The notes below the pieces were generated by a model. The model worked only from the letters and a program-made list of their open reading frames with translations, made no database searches and was not told the DNA's origin. Shown here in pieces: positions 19,220-27,152 of a stretch of 64,000 bases of DNA. The position numbers and the translations under genes were made by a program. This DNA is from Microbacterium aurantiacum (GTDB lineage: Bacteria; Actinomycetota; Actinomycetes; Actinomycetales; Microbacteriaceae). The stretch covers positions 124,001 to 188,000 of the forward strand of contig NZ_PGGU01000016.1 in NCBI RefSeq assembly GCF_002872075.1, given 5' to 3'. The first letter of the stretch is position 1. The number at the start of each line of letters is the position of its first letter.

Positions 19220-20620
19220 ATGACCTCCTCCTCTCCCACCCTGCGCGTCGCCATCGTCGGGGCCGGCCCCGCAGGCATCTATGCCGGCAATCTGCTCGCC
19301 GGCGCTGTCGCGGCTCTGGACGGCCGCGTCGAGATCGACCTCTTCGAGTCGCTCCCCGCGCCCTACGGCCTCATCCGCTACGGCGTCGCCCCCGACCACC
19401 CGCGCATCAAGGGCATCGTCAACTCGCTGCACGAGATGCTGGATGCCTTCCCCGCGGCATCCGACGACGAGCCTGCGGCGACCCGGCGCACCATCCGCTT
19501 CATCGGCAACGTCGAGGTCGGTCGCGACATCTCCATCGACGAGCTGCGCGAGCGCTACCACGCGGTGATCCTCGCGACCGGCGCGATCCGCGATGCCGCG
19601 CTCGATGTCCCCGGTGTCGATCTGCCCGGGTCGTACGGCGCCGCCGACTTCGTCGCCTGGTTCGACGGACACCCCGATGTCGCGCGCACGTGGCCCCTCG
19701 ACGCCTCCTCCGTCGCGGTCATCGGCAACGGCAACGTCGCGCTCGACGTGGCCCGCGTTCTCGCCAAGCACGCCGTGGATCTGCGCACCACCGAGGTGCC
19801 CGACAACGTGCTCGAAGGCCTCGAGTCGTCGGCTGTGACCGACGTGCACGTGTTCGGCCGACGCGGCCCTGCCGACATCAAGTTCACGCCGATCGAGCTG
19901 CGCGAGCTCGGCGAGGTGAACGACGTCGACATCGTGCTCTACGAGGAGGACTTCGACGACGTCGACCCGGCAGCCGCATCCACCAACCAGCTGAAGGTCA
20001 TGCTGCGCACCCTGAACGGCTGGCGCGAGCGGCCGCAGACCGGGGCTTCGCGCCGACTGCACCTGCACTTCTGGCATGCTCCCGTCGAGATCACGGGTGA
20101 GGATCGGGTCGCCGGCATCCGCTTCGAGCGCACCGCACCGGGTCCCGACGGTTCACTGGTCAGGACGGGCGAGATCCGCGAGTACCCGATCCAGGCTGTG
20201 TACCGCGCCGTCGGCTACTACGGCACCCAGGTCGCCGGAGCGCCCTTCGACCCGGCTCGCGGCGTCGTTCCGAACGAGGGCGGCCGAGTCGTCGGCGAGC
20301 CCGGTCTGTACGCGACGGGCTGGATCAAGCGCGGGCCGGTCGGGCTCATCGGCCACACGAAGTCCGATGCACTCGAGACGATCTCGAACCTCGTGGCGGA
20401 TGCCGAGGCAGGGCTGCTGACCGCGCCGGCGGACGCGGACGACGTGCTCGCAGTCCTGGACGAGCGCGAAACCGCGTACACGACGTGGGACGGCTGGCTC
20501 GCCCTCGACGCGCACGAGCGCCACCTCGGCGAGAACCACGCGCACACGCGCGAACGCGTCAAGGTCGTTCCCCGCGAGGAGCAGGTGGCGGTGTCCCGCG
20601 ACGGAGCGCTGGTGCGATGA
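19220..20620 (+). CDS. fprA: Ferredoxin/adrenodoxin-NADP+ reductase, FprA type
   Basis: The 466-residue flavoprotein has an N-terminal FAD motif [17 protein letters not shown] and the characteristic [12 protein letters not shown] second dinucleotide motif [17 protein letters not shown] binds NADP, followed by [12 protein letters not shown] and the C-terminal [18 protein letters not shown]. This is the adrenodoxin-reductase-like FprA of actinobacteria. It passes electrons from NADPH to ferredoxin; here the acceptor is surely the overlapping fdxA product and the sink the sulfite reductase. Its stop overlaps the fdxA start. Confidence 0.93.
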   Translation: MTSSSPTLRVAIVGAGPAGIYAGNLLAGAVAALDGRVEIDLFESLPAPYGLIRYGVAPDHPRIKGIVNSLHEMLDAFPAASDDEPAATRRTIRFIGNVEVGRDISIDELRERYHAVILATGAIRDAALDVPGVDLPGSYGAADFVAWFDGHPDVARTWPLDASSVAVIGNGNVALDVARVLAKHAVDLRTTEVPDNVLEGLESSAVTDVHVFGRRGPADIKFTPIELRELGEVNDVDIVLYEEDFDDVDPAAASTNQLKVMLRTLNGWRERPQTGASRRLHLHFWHAPVEITGEDRVAGIRFERTAPGPDGSLVRTGEIREYPIQAVYRAVGYYGTQVAGAPFDPARGVVPNEGGRVVGEPGLYATGWIKRGPVGLIGHTKSDALETISNLVADAEAGLLTAPADADDVLAVLDERETAYTTWDGWLALDAHERHLGENHAHTRERVKVVPREEQVAVSRDGALVR

Positions 20621-20946
20621 CGTATGTGATCGCTCTGCCGTGTGTCGATGTGAAGGATCGTGCCTGCATCGACGAGTGCCCCGTGGACTGCATCTACGAA
20701 GGGGAGCGGTCGCTGTACATCCATCCGGATGAATGCGTGGACTGCGGTGCCTGTGAACCGGTGTGCCCGGTCGAGGCGATCTACTACGAGGACGACCTGC
20801 CCGAGGAGTGGGCGGACTACTACAAGGCGAACGTGGAGTTCTTCGACGAGATCGGCTCTCCGGGTGGTGCGGCCAAGACCGGCGTCCTCACCTTCGACCA
20901 CCCCATCATCGCCGCCCTCCCGCCCCAGGACGGCGAGCATGGCTGA
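20617..20946 (+). CDS. fdxA: 7Fe ferredoxin (FdxA type)
   Basis: The 109-residue protein begins [22 protein letters not shown], the FdxA hallmark. A split Cys set would bind a [3Fe-4S] cluster and [12 protein letters not shown] a [4Fe-4S] cluster. The C-terminal tail ([27 protein letters not shown]) is that of actinobacterial FdxA. It overlaps fprA by four bases and the next flavoprotein gene by eight, so it probably serves both as electron carrier. Confidence 0.95.
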   Translation: MTYVIALPCVDVKDRACIDECPVDCIYEGERSLYIHPDECVDCGACEPVCPVEAIYYEDDLPEEWADYYKANVEFFDEIGSPGGAAKTGVLTFDHPIIAALPPQDGEHG

Positions 20947-21910
20947 GACGGCCGCGGCGGAGGTGCCACCAGGACCTGCCGCCGACGCGGCCCGCGAGTA
21001 CGACGTGCTCATCATCGGCGGCGGGCCGGCCGGCCTGTCCGCCGCGCTCAACCTCGGTCGATCCCTCGTGCGGGTGCTGCTCGTCGACGCCGACCGCCCG
21101 CGCAACGCCGCCACTCTGACTTCGCACGGCTTCCTCACCCGCGACGGCGTGCCGCCGCACGAGCTGCGCCGCCTCGCCAGGGAGGAGCTCGCCGCCTACC
21201 CGAACGTCGAGGTGCGCACGCGGGTGCGGGTCGCGTCGCTCACGAAGACGGATGCCGGATTCGCCGCCGCCATCGGCCGGCGCGAACCCACCGAGGTCGT
21301 CTCGACACGGTCGGTGCTGCTCGCCACCGGCCTGCGCGAGACGCTGCCCGATGTGCCGAACCTGCGCGGCTTCTACGGCATGAGCCTGTTCAGCTGCGCG
21401 GCCTGCGATGCGTGGGAGCTGCGCGGCCGGAGGCTGGCTCTGATCGGCGAATCGGCCGATCTCGCCGATCGCGCGCGGCTGATCGGACGCTGGACCGAGA
21501 GCCTCACGGTGTTCACGAACGGCGCCGACACGGTGACCACGACCGAGGAGGCGGAGCTCGCGGCGGCCGGCGTGGCCGTGCAACGGCATCCGATCGTCGA
21601 GCTCGTCGGCGACCGAGGCCGGCTCGAGGCCGTGCGCCTCGCCGACGGAGGTGAGGTCGTGCTCGACGGCGGTTTCGTGCGGCCACTCTGGGAGGCCGAC
21701 CTGTCGTTCCTCGACGGCATCGCGCCGCCGCTCGACGGCGCCGGCCACCTCCTGACCGATCGCTCCGGACGCACCGGCGTGACGGGCCTGTATGCCGCGG
21801 GTGACGTCGCCGCGCCGGGACCGCAGCAGCTCATCGTCGCGGCCGGCGCCGGGGCGCGGGTCGCCGCGGTGATCGTGCACGACACGATCGGCGTCGCGAC
21901 GGCGCATTGA
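20939..21910 (+). CDS. Thioredoxin-reductase-like FAD/NAD(P) oxidoreductase
   Basis: The 323-residue protein shows the two-dinucleotide-domain layout: [19 protein letters not shown] near the start, the redox motif [12 protein letters not shown] with Cys 153 and Cys 156, and the FAD-binding C-terminus [15 protein letters not shown]. The second nucleotide motif is diverged ([16 protein letters not shown] instead of GGGxSA), so NADPH specificity is uncertain. Overlap with fdxA by eight bases suggests coupled synthesis. It may reduce thioredoxin for APS reductase, possibly with ferredoxin as donor; this is inference. It ends the sulfur cluster. Confidence 0.85.
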   Translation: MAETAAAEVPPGPAADAAREYDVLIIGGGPAGLSAALNLGRSLVRVLLVDADRPRNAATLTSHGFLTRDGVPPHELRRLAREELAAYPNVEVRTRVRVASLTKTDAGFAAAIGRREPTEVVSTRSVLLATGLRETLPDVPNLRGFYGMSLFSCAACDAWELRGRRLALIGESADLADRARLIGRWTESLTVFTNGADTVTTTEEAELAAAGVAVQRHPIVELVGDRGRLEAVRLADGGEVVLDGGFVRPLWEADLSFLDGIAPPLDGAGHLLTDRSGRTGVTGLYAAGDVAAPGPQQLIVAAGAGARVAAVIVHDTIGVATAH

Positions 21911-21938
21911 CGAGGCACTGATCTCCGGCACCCGGGGC

Positions 21939-21944
21939 TATGCT
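21939..21944 (+). promoter_or_regulatory. -10 box of leaderless lipoprotein gene
   Basis: TATGCT is followed by seven bases and the ATG at 21952. An in-frame ATG inside this box (21940) is therefore unlikely to be the start. Confidence 0.55.
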
Positions 21945-21951
21945 GACCGGC

Positions 21952-22629
21952 ATGACGCGCACCGCTGAGGTCACATCGACGTTCCGCCTCCTCGCAGGGG
22001 CCGCGGTCATCGCGGTGGCGCTGCCGCTCAGCGGATGCCTGCTGCCGCCTCCTCCCGCCGATCCGGCGCCGGTCGAGGAGCCGGCGGATTCGCCGGAGCC
22101 GAGCGACGAGCCCGCCGAGGCGGGCGGGGATCTCCCCGACGGCCTGTCGTTCGACCAGGGCCAGGAGCTCACCGAGACCGCGTACATCGAGTGGGGCGAC
22201 GGGCTGATGACCGACGACGGCTGGACCGTCGTCGCCCCTGACAACGGCGACGGCGGCTGGACGTACGGCACCGCCGACGGCGCCTGCACCGCCCGGTTCT
22301 GGCAGGGATACATCGCGGATGTCCCCGTCACCGCCGGCGACGACAGCGCATCGTCGGATGCGATGCTCGCCGCCCTGCTGCAGAGCGATGCGGCCACGAT
22401 CACGCCGGCCGCGACCACGGGCGAGTTCAACTACCAGATCAGCGGGAGCGGCGGCGTCGAGAACCGTCAGGTGCTGGGCGTGGAAGGCGAGCGGTCGTGG
22501 ATCATGTCGGCCCGGGCGTTCACGCGCACCGGTGTCGGCGTGTACCTCATCGTGGATTGCACCGGCGGCGACGCGAACGCGGTGCTCGCCGAGGTCATCG
22601 ACAAGAACGCGATCGTCGTCTCCCCCTGA
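21952..22629 (+). CDS. Putative lipoprotein of unknown function
   Basis: The 225-residue protein has a signal sequence with lipobox LPLSGC (Cys about residue 28), then a Pro/Glu/Ala-rich linker (about 30-60). A globular part with two cysteines (GACTARFW and IVDCTGG), probably disulfide-bonded, and several Asp/Gly-rich turns follows. No known domain was recognised. It appears leaderless and stands alone between the sulfur operon and a convergent DUF3817 gene, so its neighbours give no clue to function. Confidence 0.75.
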   Translation: MTRTAEVTSTFRLLAGAAVIAVALPLSGCLLPPPPADPAPVEEPADSPEPSDEPAEAGGDLPDGLSFDQGQELTETAYIEWGDGLMTDDGWTVVAPDNGDGGWTYGTADGACTARFWQGYIADVPVTAGDDSASSDAMLAALLQSDAATITPAATTGEFNYQISGSGGVENRQVLGVEGERSWIMSARAFTRTGVGVYLIVDCTGGDANAVLAEVIDKNAIVVSP

Positions 22630-22637
22630 TCCCCGCT

Positions 22638-23099
22638 CTACTTCCCGCCGGGAGGTCCCGCCAGCAGCAGGATGACGTAGAGCGCCACGATGCCGACGGC
22701 GAGGAGCGCTCCGAGCATCCACGGGCGGCGGAGGAACCACCGCATCAGCCGGTCGTACCAGAGGCGGTCGCGCGAGTCCTCGCTCTCCTCCAGGCGCCAC
22801 GCTCCGCGCAGCCGCCCCGTGCGGTGCAGCCAGATCTCCATCGGGATGGTCGCATACGGCACGATCGCACTCGCGACGGCGAGGACGGCGACGCCCGCCC
22901 GCCAACGCTGGTTGACGGCGACGAGCACCGCGGTCGCGGCATACGCGAGGAACACGAACCCGTGGATGCCGCCGCCGATCGTGACCACGACGCCGGGGGC
23001 GCCGAGGGCGCGGGCGATGATCGCCGAGATCAGAATGGTCCAGGTGATCGCCTCCGCGATCGCGAGAACACGGAACAGGCGGTCGGGCGTACGGAACAC
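22638..23099 (-). CDS. DUF3817 integral membrane protein
   Basis: The 153-residue protein has three or four hydrophobic helices (AEAITWTILISAIIARAL, GIHGFVFLAYAATAVLVAV, VAVLAVASAIVPYATIPMEIWL, MLGALLAVGIVALYVILLLAG). The GGGIHGFVF region is typical of DUF3817. The open frame extends upstream to 23312, but the GTG at 23099 is preceded by GAGGAG at good spacing and a TACGCT box, and it avoids overlap with the divergent AraC gene. Function unknown. Confidence 0.83.
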   Translation of the reverse strand: MFRTPDRLFRVLAIAEAITWTILISAIIARALGAPGVVVTIGGGIHGFVFLAYAATAVLVAVNQRWRAGVAVLAVASAIVPYATIPMEIWLHRTGRLRGAWRLEESEDSRDRLWYDRLMRWFLRRPWMLGALLAVGIVALYVILLLAGPPGGK

Positions 23100-23187
23100 A
23101 GGACTCCTCGGGTCGTTCTGCCCAGCGTAGAAGACCGAGCTATGCGCACGCCGGAATACCCGCCGCCGGCCCGGCGTTCCCTCAGTC

Positions 23188-24108
23188 ATGGCGACAGTCG
23201 ACCCGGATGCCCTCACCCAGGTGCTCGGCTCCGTCGACCTCCGTGTCGGCGTGGCCAGGCGGTTGCGCCTGGAATCGGGCGCCCTGTTGCCGCTCGCACC
23301 CGGTGCGGCCAATCTCGTCTACGTCGCCGAGGGCGGCGTGCACGGCCACCCGCCGCTGAGCACCGGCTGCCGTCTCGATGTGGACCGCACCTCGCACCTG
23401 GTCGCGGTCGACCTGAGCGGGGACCGCGAACGACTCGTCGCCGGAGACGCGTTCCTGACACTCGGTGATCGGCCTTACGCCCTCGAGGCAGACGCCGACT
23501 CCGTGCTGATGGTCGTCGACCTCGAGCTCTCGGATGCGACGGCGCAACTGCGCACCGTGCTGCCGGCGCACATCACGGTGACCGGGTTCGATGCGCTCGA
23601 GCCCGCCGCCGCCGCCCTCGCCGAGAACATGGGCGGCCAGGTCGGCGCTGATGCGTGCCCGGTGCGCCAGGGCGACCCGCTCATCTGCCGGATGATGGCG
23701 ACGACGGTACTACTCTCGGTCATCCGGGCCTGGGCGGAGAACGGATGCGCTCCGGAGGGGTGGCCGTCCCTGTCGAACGATCCGTTCCTGGACCGTGTCG
23801 TCGATGCGATCCATGAGGAGCCCGGCCGGGACTGGACCGTCGAGCGCCTCGCGAGCGTCGGCGCGATGTCGCGCTCGGTGTTCGCCGAACGGTTCCGCAG
23901 CGCACTCGGCCGGTCTCCGGCGGACTATGTCACCGAGGTGCGCGTCGACGCCGCGAAGCGGATGCTGGATGCCGGTGACCCCGTCTCGGCGATCTCCCGC
24001 GAACTCGGCTACGCCTCGGACGAGGGCTTCAGTCGCGCCTTCCGCCGCCGCACCGGCCTGACGCCCTCCGCGTGGCGAATGGCGCACCGCACCGCCGTTC
24101 CGGCGTAA
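23188..24108 (+). CDS. AraC-family transcriptional regulator, cupin_6 type
   Basis: The 306-residue protein has an N-terminal cupin-like sensor domain (1-170) and a C-terminal double helix-turn-helix (about 200-300) with WTVERLASVGAMSRSVFAERFRSALG and ISRELGYASDEGFSRAFRRRTG, the standard AraC signature. It is divergent from the DUF3817 gene and convergent with an MFS exporter; either could be its target. A strong hairpin follows the stop. Confidence 0.92.
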   Translation: MATVDPDALTQVLGSVDLRVGVARRLRLESGALLPLAPGAANLVYVAEGGVHGHPPLSTGCRLDVDRTSHLVAVDLSGDRERLVAGDAFLTLGDRPYALEADADSVLMVVDLELSDATAQLRTVLPAHITVTGFDALEPAAAALAENMGGQVGADACPVRQGDPLICRMMATTVLLSVIRAWAENGCAPEGWPSLSNDPFLDRVVDAIHEEPGRDWTVERLASVGAMSRSVFAERFRSALGRSPADYVTEVRVDAAKRMLDAGDPVSAISRELGYASDEGFSRAFRRRTGLTPSAWRMAHRTAVPA

Positions 24109-24126
24109 CCCCGGCATCCCATCGCA

Positions 24127-24159
24127 AGAACCCAGACGATCCGCGATCGTCTGGGTTCT
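24127..24159. terminator. Bidirectional terminator-like hairpin
   Basis: A perfect 15-bp stem (24127-24141 with 24145-24159) and a three-base loop lie between the convergent AraC and MFS genes. There is no T-rich tail on either side. Confidence 0.75.
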
Positions 24160-24186
24160 CCGGCGTGCCGACCGGCCGGGCGCCCC

Positions 24187-25377
24187 TCAGGCCCTGGTGC
24201 GGTTCGACAGCCCGAACAGCACGGCGCCGACCATGAGCACGGCCGCACCGACGATGTACACGAGCTCGACGCCGAGGGTGTCGACGAGCAGTCCGCCCAC
24301 CCCGGCCGCGACCATGATCGCGCCCTGGAAGCCCACCACGACGAGGCTGCCGCCGGCCTCGAGTCGATCCGGCATCCGGTGCCCCACCCAGGTGTTGACG
24401 ACGATCAGCCATGAGGCGAAGAAGAAGCCCCACACGGTCACGACGATCCCCAGCCCGACGACCGTGCCCGAGAGCAGCAGCATCGCCGCGACGGAGACCC
24501 CGATGACGACCGGTGCGAGCACGGCGAAGAACTCGAAGGAACGGTCGATCACGATGCCGATGACGATGTTGCCGACGAGGCCGCCGGCGCCGAAGAGCGC
24601 GAGCAGCACCACGATCGTGGAGGCGTCGACGTCGGGGATGCGCTCCAGCGCCAGCCGCACGTAGGTGTACGCGAGGAAGTGTCCCAGTACCACGAGCACG
24701 TGGCCGATGAGGCCGAGCCCGACACCCGGACGGCGCACGGTGTCGACGAGCAGGCGGATGCTGGATGCCTGCGCCGCGGGCACCGAAGGCAGCAGCGTGC
24801 GCAGGCCGACCGCGAGCAGCCCGGTCGCGACACCGGCCACGGCGAAGACGACGCGCCAGTCGGCGATCTCCGAGAGCATGACGCCGAGAGGCACGCCGGC
24901 CACTGTCGCCAGCGACGCACCGGCCGAGGTGAACATCACGGCGCGACCGAGGCGCTCCGGCCCGGCGATCCGGACGGCGACCGTGATCGACATCGACCAG
25001 AATGCGCTGATCGCCGCACCCAGCAGGAACCGGGCCAGCAGCACGATCAGGAGATTGGGTGAGACGGCGACGATGAGGTTCGACACCGCGGCGGCGAGCG
25101 CCATCCACACGAGCAGCGACCGGCGATCGAGGCGAGGGAAGATCAGTCCGACCGTCGGAGCGACGATGAACCCGACGAGCGCGGTGACCGTCACGGTCTG
25201 CCCGGCCTGCCCTGGCGTGACGCCGAGCGCCGCCGCCATCTCGGTGAGCATGCCGTTGGGGAGGAACTCGGCGGTCACCAGCAGGAAGCTCATCAGCATG
25301 ACGACGATGAGCCCGCCATAGCGGATCCTCTCCGCACGGCTGGCGGGAGTGGTGGGAACGGGAGCGGTGATCGTCAT
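24187..25377 (-). CDS. MFS transporter, DHA1-type exporter
   Basis: The 396-residue protein has about twelve transmembrane helices. Its first loop resembles the AraJ/sugar-efflux branch (LLVTAEFLPNGMLTEMAAALGVTPGQAGQTVTVTALVGFIVAP), and LIFPRLDRRSLLVWM fits the loop 2-3 motif. The frame is open for about 100 codons upstream without transmembrane character. The ATG at 25377 gives the family N-terminus and lies six bases after a CAGTCT box, so it may be leaderless. The substrate is unknown. Confidence 0.88.
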   Translation of the reverse strand: MTITAPVPTTPASRAERIRYGGLIVVMLMSFLLVTAEFLPNGMLTEMAAALGVTPGQAGQTVTVTALVGFIVAPTVGLIFPRLDRRSLLVWMALAAAVSNLIVAVSPNLLIVLLARFLLGAAISAFWSMSITVAVRIAGPERLGRAVMFTSAGASLATVAGVPLGVMLSEIADWRVVFAVAGVATGLLAVGLRTLLPSVPAAQASSIRLLVDTVRRPGVGLGLIGHVLVVLGHFLAYTYVRLALERIPDVDASTIVVLLALFGAGGLVGNIVIGIVIDRSFEFFAVLAPVVIGVSVAAMLLLSGTVVGLGIVVTVWGFFFASWLIVVNTWVGHRMPDRLEAGGSLVVVGFQGAIMVAAGVGGLLVDTLGVELVYIVGAAVLMVGAVLFGLSNRTRA

Positions 25378-25502
25378 GGTTCCAGACTGGCAGCGGTCGG
25401 ATGCTGCGACCCGACCGGTCGTCCACCGAATCCGACCATTCGTCCGTGGACCGCTGCTCTTCTGGCGCGGGCCCGCTCTGGACACCCGGCCCCGGCAGGG
25501 CC

Positions 25503-25508
25503 TAGGCT
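25503..25508 (+). promoter_or_regulatory. -10 box for the leader-peptide/RIO kinase transcript
   Basis: TAGGCT, the commonest -10 form in this window, lies 53 bases upstream of the leader ATG. It predicts an untranslated leader starting near 25515. Confidence 0.5.
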
Positions 25509-25560
25509 CGACGACGCACCGGGATGCGCCCGGAAGGTCAGAGCGAGAGGAGCCGAAGAC

Positions 25561-25605
25561 ATGAACACCGTCTTTGTCGCGCCGCTCGCCGACATCCTTC
25601 CCTGA
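25561..25605 (+). CDS. Candidate 14-residue leader peptide
   Basis: ATG to TGA encodes MNTVFVAPLADILP. It is preceded by GAGAGGAG (25545-25552) at a fair distance, a better Shine-Dalgarno than that of many genes here. It ends with Pro immediately before the stop, a context known to slow termination in leader peptides such as TnaC. The hairpin 25605-25623 begins at its stop codon. Not similar to any leader known to me; whether it is translated is inference. Confidence 0.5.
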   Translation: MNTVFVAPLADILP

Positions 25606-25623
25606 GGCCACCGCCTGTGGCCT
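25605..25623 (+). promoter_or_regulatory. Hairpin between leader peptide and RIO kinase
   Basis: AGGCCAC-N5-GTGGCCT is a perfect 7-bp stem. Just after it, CTCCTCTC (25622-25629) is complementary to the leader Shine-Dalgarno GAGAGGAG (25545-25552), giving an alternative pairing. The stem ends nine bases before the GGAG serving the kinase start. Confidence 0.55.
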
Positions 25624-25642
25624 CCTCTCCTGGAGCCACACC

Positions 25643-26494
25643 TTGTCTGAATTCTCTGCGTCCTTCGACGCATCCCCTTTCGAAACCACTCTCGCCTTCG
25701 CCGACGTCGAACCCGGCGAAGGTCAGCGCTGGACCACCTGGCCGTCGGTCACCCCGACCGAGCGCGGGCCGGAGCCCCGGCCCTCGTGGGTCGTGACGTC
25801 GGCCGGCGCACTCGACACCGAGTTCGGCATCCTCAAGACCGGCAAGGAAGCCGATGTCTTCCTGCTCGAGCGGGCCGTTCCCGACGACCCGGCGCAGCGC
25901 ACCCTGCTCGCCGCCAAGCGGTATCGCGGCAGCGACCACTCGAGCTTCCACCGTTCGTCGGTGTACACGGAGGGGCGCAGCACGCGGAACACCCGCGATG
26001 CGCGTGCTCTCGCGAAGAAGTCGGGCCACGGACGGGAGGTCGCCGCCATCCAATGGTCGTTCGCCGAGTTCGAGGCGCTCTGCCGGATGTGGGAGCTGGG
26101 CGCACCGGTGCCCTATCCCGTGCAGGTCAGCGGCACCGAACTGCTGATGGAGTTCATCGGAGACGCGAACGGCACCGCTGCTCCGCGTCTCGCGCAGATG
26201 CGCAGCGACCGCGCCGAGCTCGCCGGCTTCTATGCGCAGATCGCCGAGATCATGCGGGTCTTCGCCGCGGCGGGTTTCGCGCACGGCGACCTGTCCGCGT
26301 ACAACCTGCTCGTGCACGAGGGCCGGGTGCGCGTCATCGATCTGCCGCAGATCGTCGACATCATCGCGAACCCGCAGGGGCTCGACCTGCTGCACCGCGA
26401 CTGCGTGAACGTCTGCGACTGGTTCACCCGCCGCCGCGTGGACTGCGACGCCGAAGAGCTGTTCGCCGAACTGCTCGCCGCGTCGTACACCTGA
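25643..26494 (+). CDS. RIO1-like serine protein kinase
   Basis: The 283-residue protein contains a RIO kinase core: the nucleotide loop FGILKTGKEADVFLLE, the invariant Lys in LLAAKRYRG, the catalytic loop GFAHGDLSAYNLLVHEG with the HGDLSxYN pattern, and the metal motif VIDLPQIVD. Actinobacterial RIO-like kinases have no settled substrate. The TTG at 25643 follows GGAG with seven bases spacing and is chosen over a frame-open TTG at 25574, which would overlap the leader peptide. It is convergent with the MarR gene across a 61-bp palindromic repeat. Confidence 0.87.
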   Translation: MSEFSASFDASPFETTLAFADVEPGEGQRWTTWPSVTPTERGPEPRPSWVVTSAGALDTEFGILKTGKEADVFLLERAVPDDPAQRTLLAAKRYRGSDHSSFHRSSVYTEGRSTRNTRDARALAKKSGHGREVAAIQWSFAEFEALCRMWELGAPVPYPVQVSGTELLMEFIGDANGTAAPRLAQMRSDRAELAGFYAQIAEIMRVFAAAGFAHGDLSAYNLLVHEGRVRVIDLPQIVDIIANPQGLDLLHRDCVNVCDWFTRRRVDCDAEELFAELLAASYT

Positions 26495-26516
26495 CCCCCG
26501 GCATCCCACCACCGTT

Positions 26517-26577
26517 CCCGTCGCGAAAAGACCCGGTATCCGGCCGCGATACCGGTCTATTTCGCGACGGGAGCAGA
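26517..26577. repeat. 61-bp palindromic intergenic repeat, copy 1
   Basis: Outer arms CCCGTCGCGAAA and TTTCGCGACGGG enclose an imperfect inner stem around GGTATC/GATACC. About 57 of 61 bases match copy 2 (28380-28440). It separates the convergent RIO kinase and MarR genes and probably ends transcription from both sides. Confidence 0.85.
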
Positions 26578-26593
26578 TCCGTCGGGGCCTGAT

Positions 26594-27076
26594 TCAGACT
26601 CCCGGATGCGCGCGGAGCTGCTCGATCTCTTCTCGGTTGACCTCGGCCGCGCGCGCGAAGAGGTCGTTCGCGAACGCGAGCTGTTCGTCGCTCAGGGTTT
26701 CCAGGTATGCGTTCCAGCGGGCCCCCACACGGCCGTAGACCGCGCCGAATCGCGCGAAGACGGCCTCTGGATCTGCCGTGACGATGACCCGGCGCCGATC
26801 GTTGGGGTCCCGGTCGCGCGAGACGTAGCCCTGGCGCTCAAGGCGGTCGATGACCGTCGTGATCGCGCCGCCTGCAGTGAGTCCGGTGCGCTCGGCGAGT
26901 TCGCCGGGAGTCGCCGGGCCTTCACTGATCAGCAGGCCCGCGCATTGGAGGTCGGTGCTGTTCACTCCGCCCCACTTGGCGACGGCGTCCTGGAACAGAA
27001 CCGCGCGAGCCATGAACTCCCGCATCACCTCACCCGCGCGCTCCAGTTCGCTCGCACGCGTTGACGAATCGGTCAT
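26594..27076 (-). CDS. MarR-family transcriptional regulator
   Basis: The 160-residue winged-helix protein has the MarR core (STDLQCAGLLISEGPATPGELAERTGLTAGGAITTVIDRLERQGYVSRDRDPNDRRRVIVTAD, residues about 40-105) and terminal dimerisation helices. It is divergent from a FAD-dependent monooxygenase, and a 17-bp palindrome lies 12 bases upstream of its start, so it most likely represses both genes until an aromatic or similar ligand binds. Confidence 0.92.
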   Translation of the reverse strand: MTDSSTRASELERAGEVMREFMARAVLFQDAVAKWGGVNSTDLQCAGLLISEGPATPGELAERTGLTAGGAITTVIDRLERQGYVSRDRDPNDRRRVIVTADPEAVFARFGAVYGRVGARWNAYLETLSDEQLAFANDLFARAAEVNREEIEQLRAHPGV

Positions 27077-27087
27077 CTCCGGATACT

Positions 27088-27104
27088 CTCTCTAAATTAG
27101 AGAG
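27088..27104. promoter_or_regulatory. MarR operator palindrome
   Basis: CTCTCTAA-A-TTAGAGAG is a perfect 8-bp inverted repeat around one base, in the divergent MarR/monooxygenase region. Confidence 0.8.
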
Positions 27105-27152
27105 GCTCGATCATCGAGACTCTCATCATCAGTCTACCGAGAAGAGGATCCC

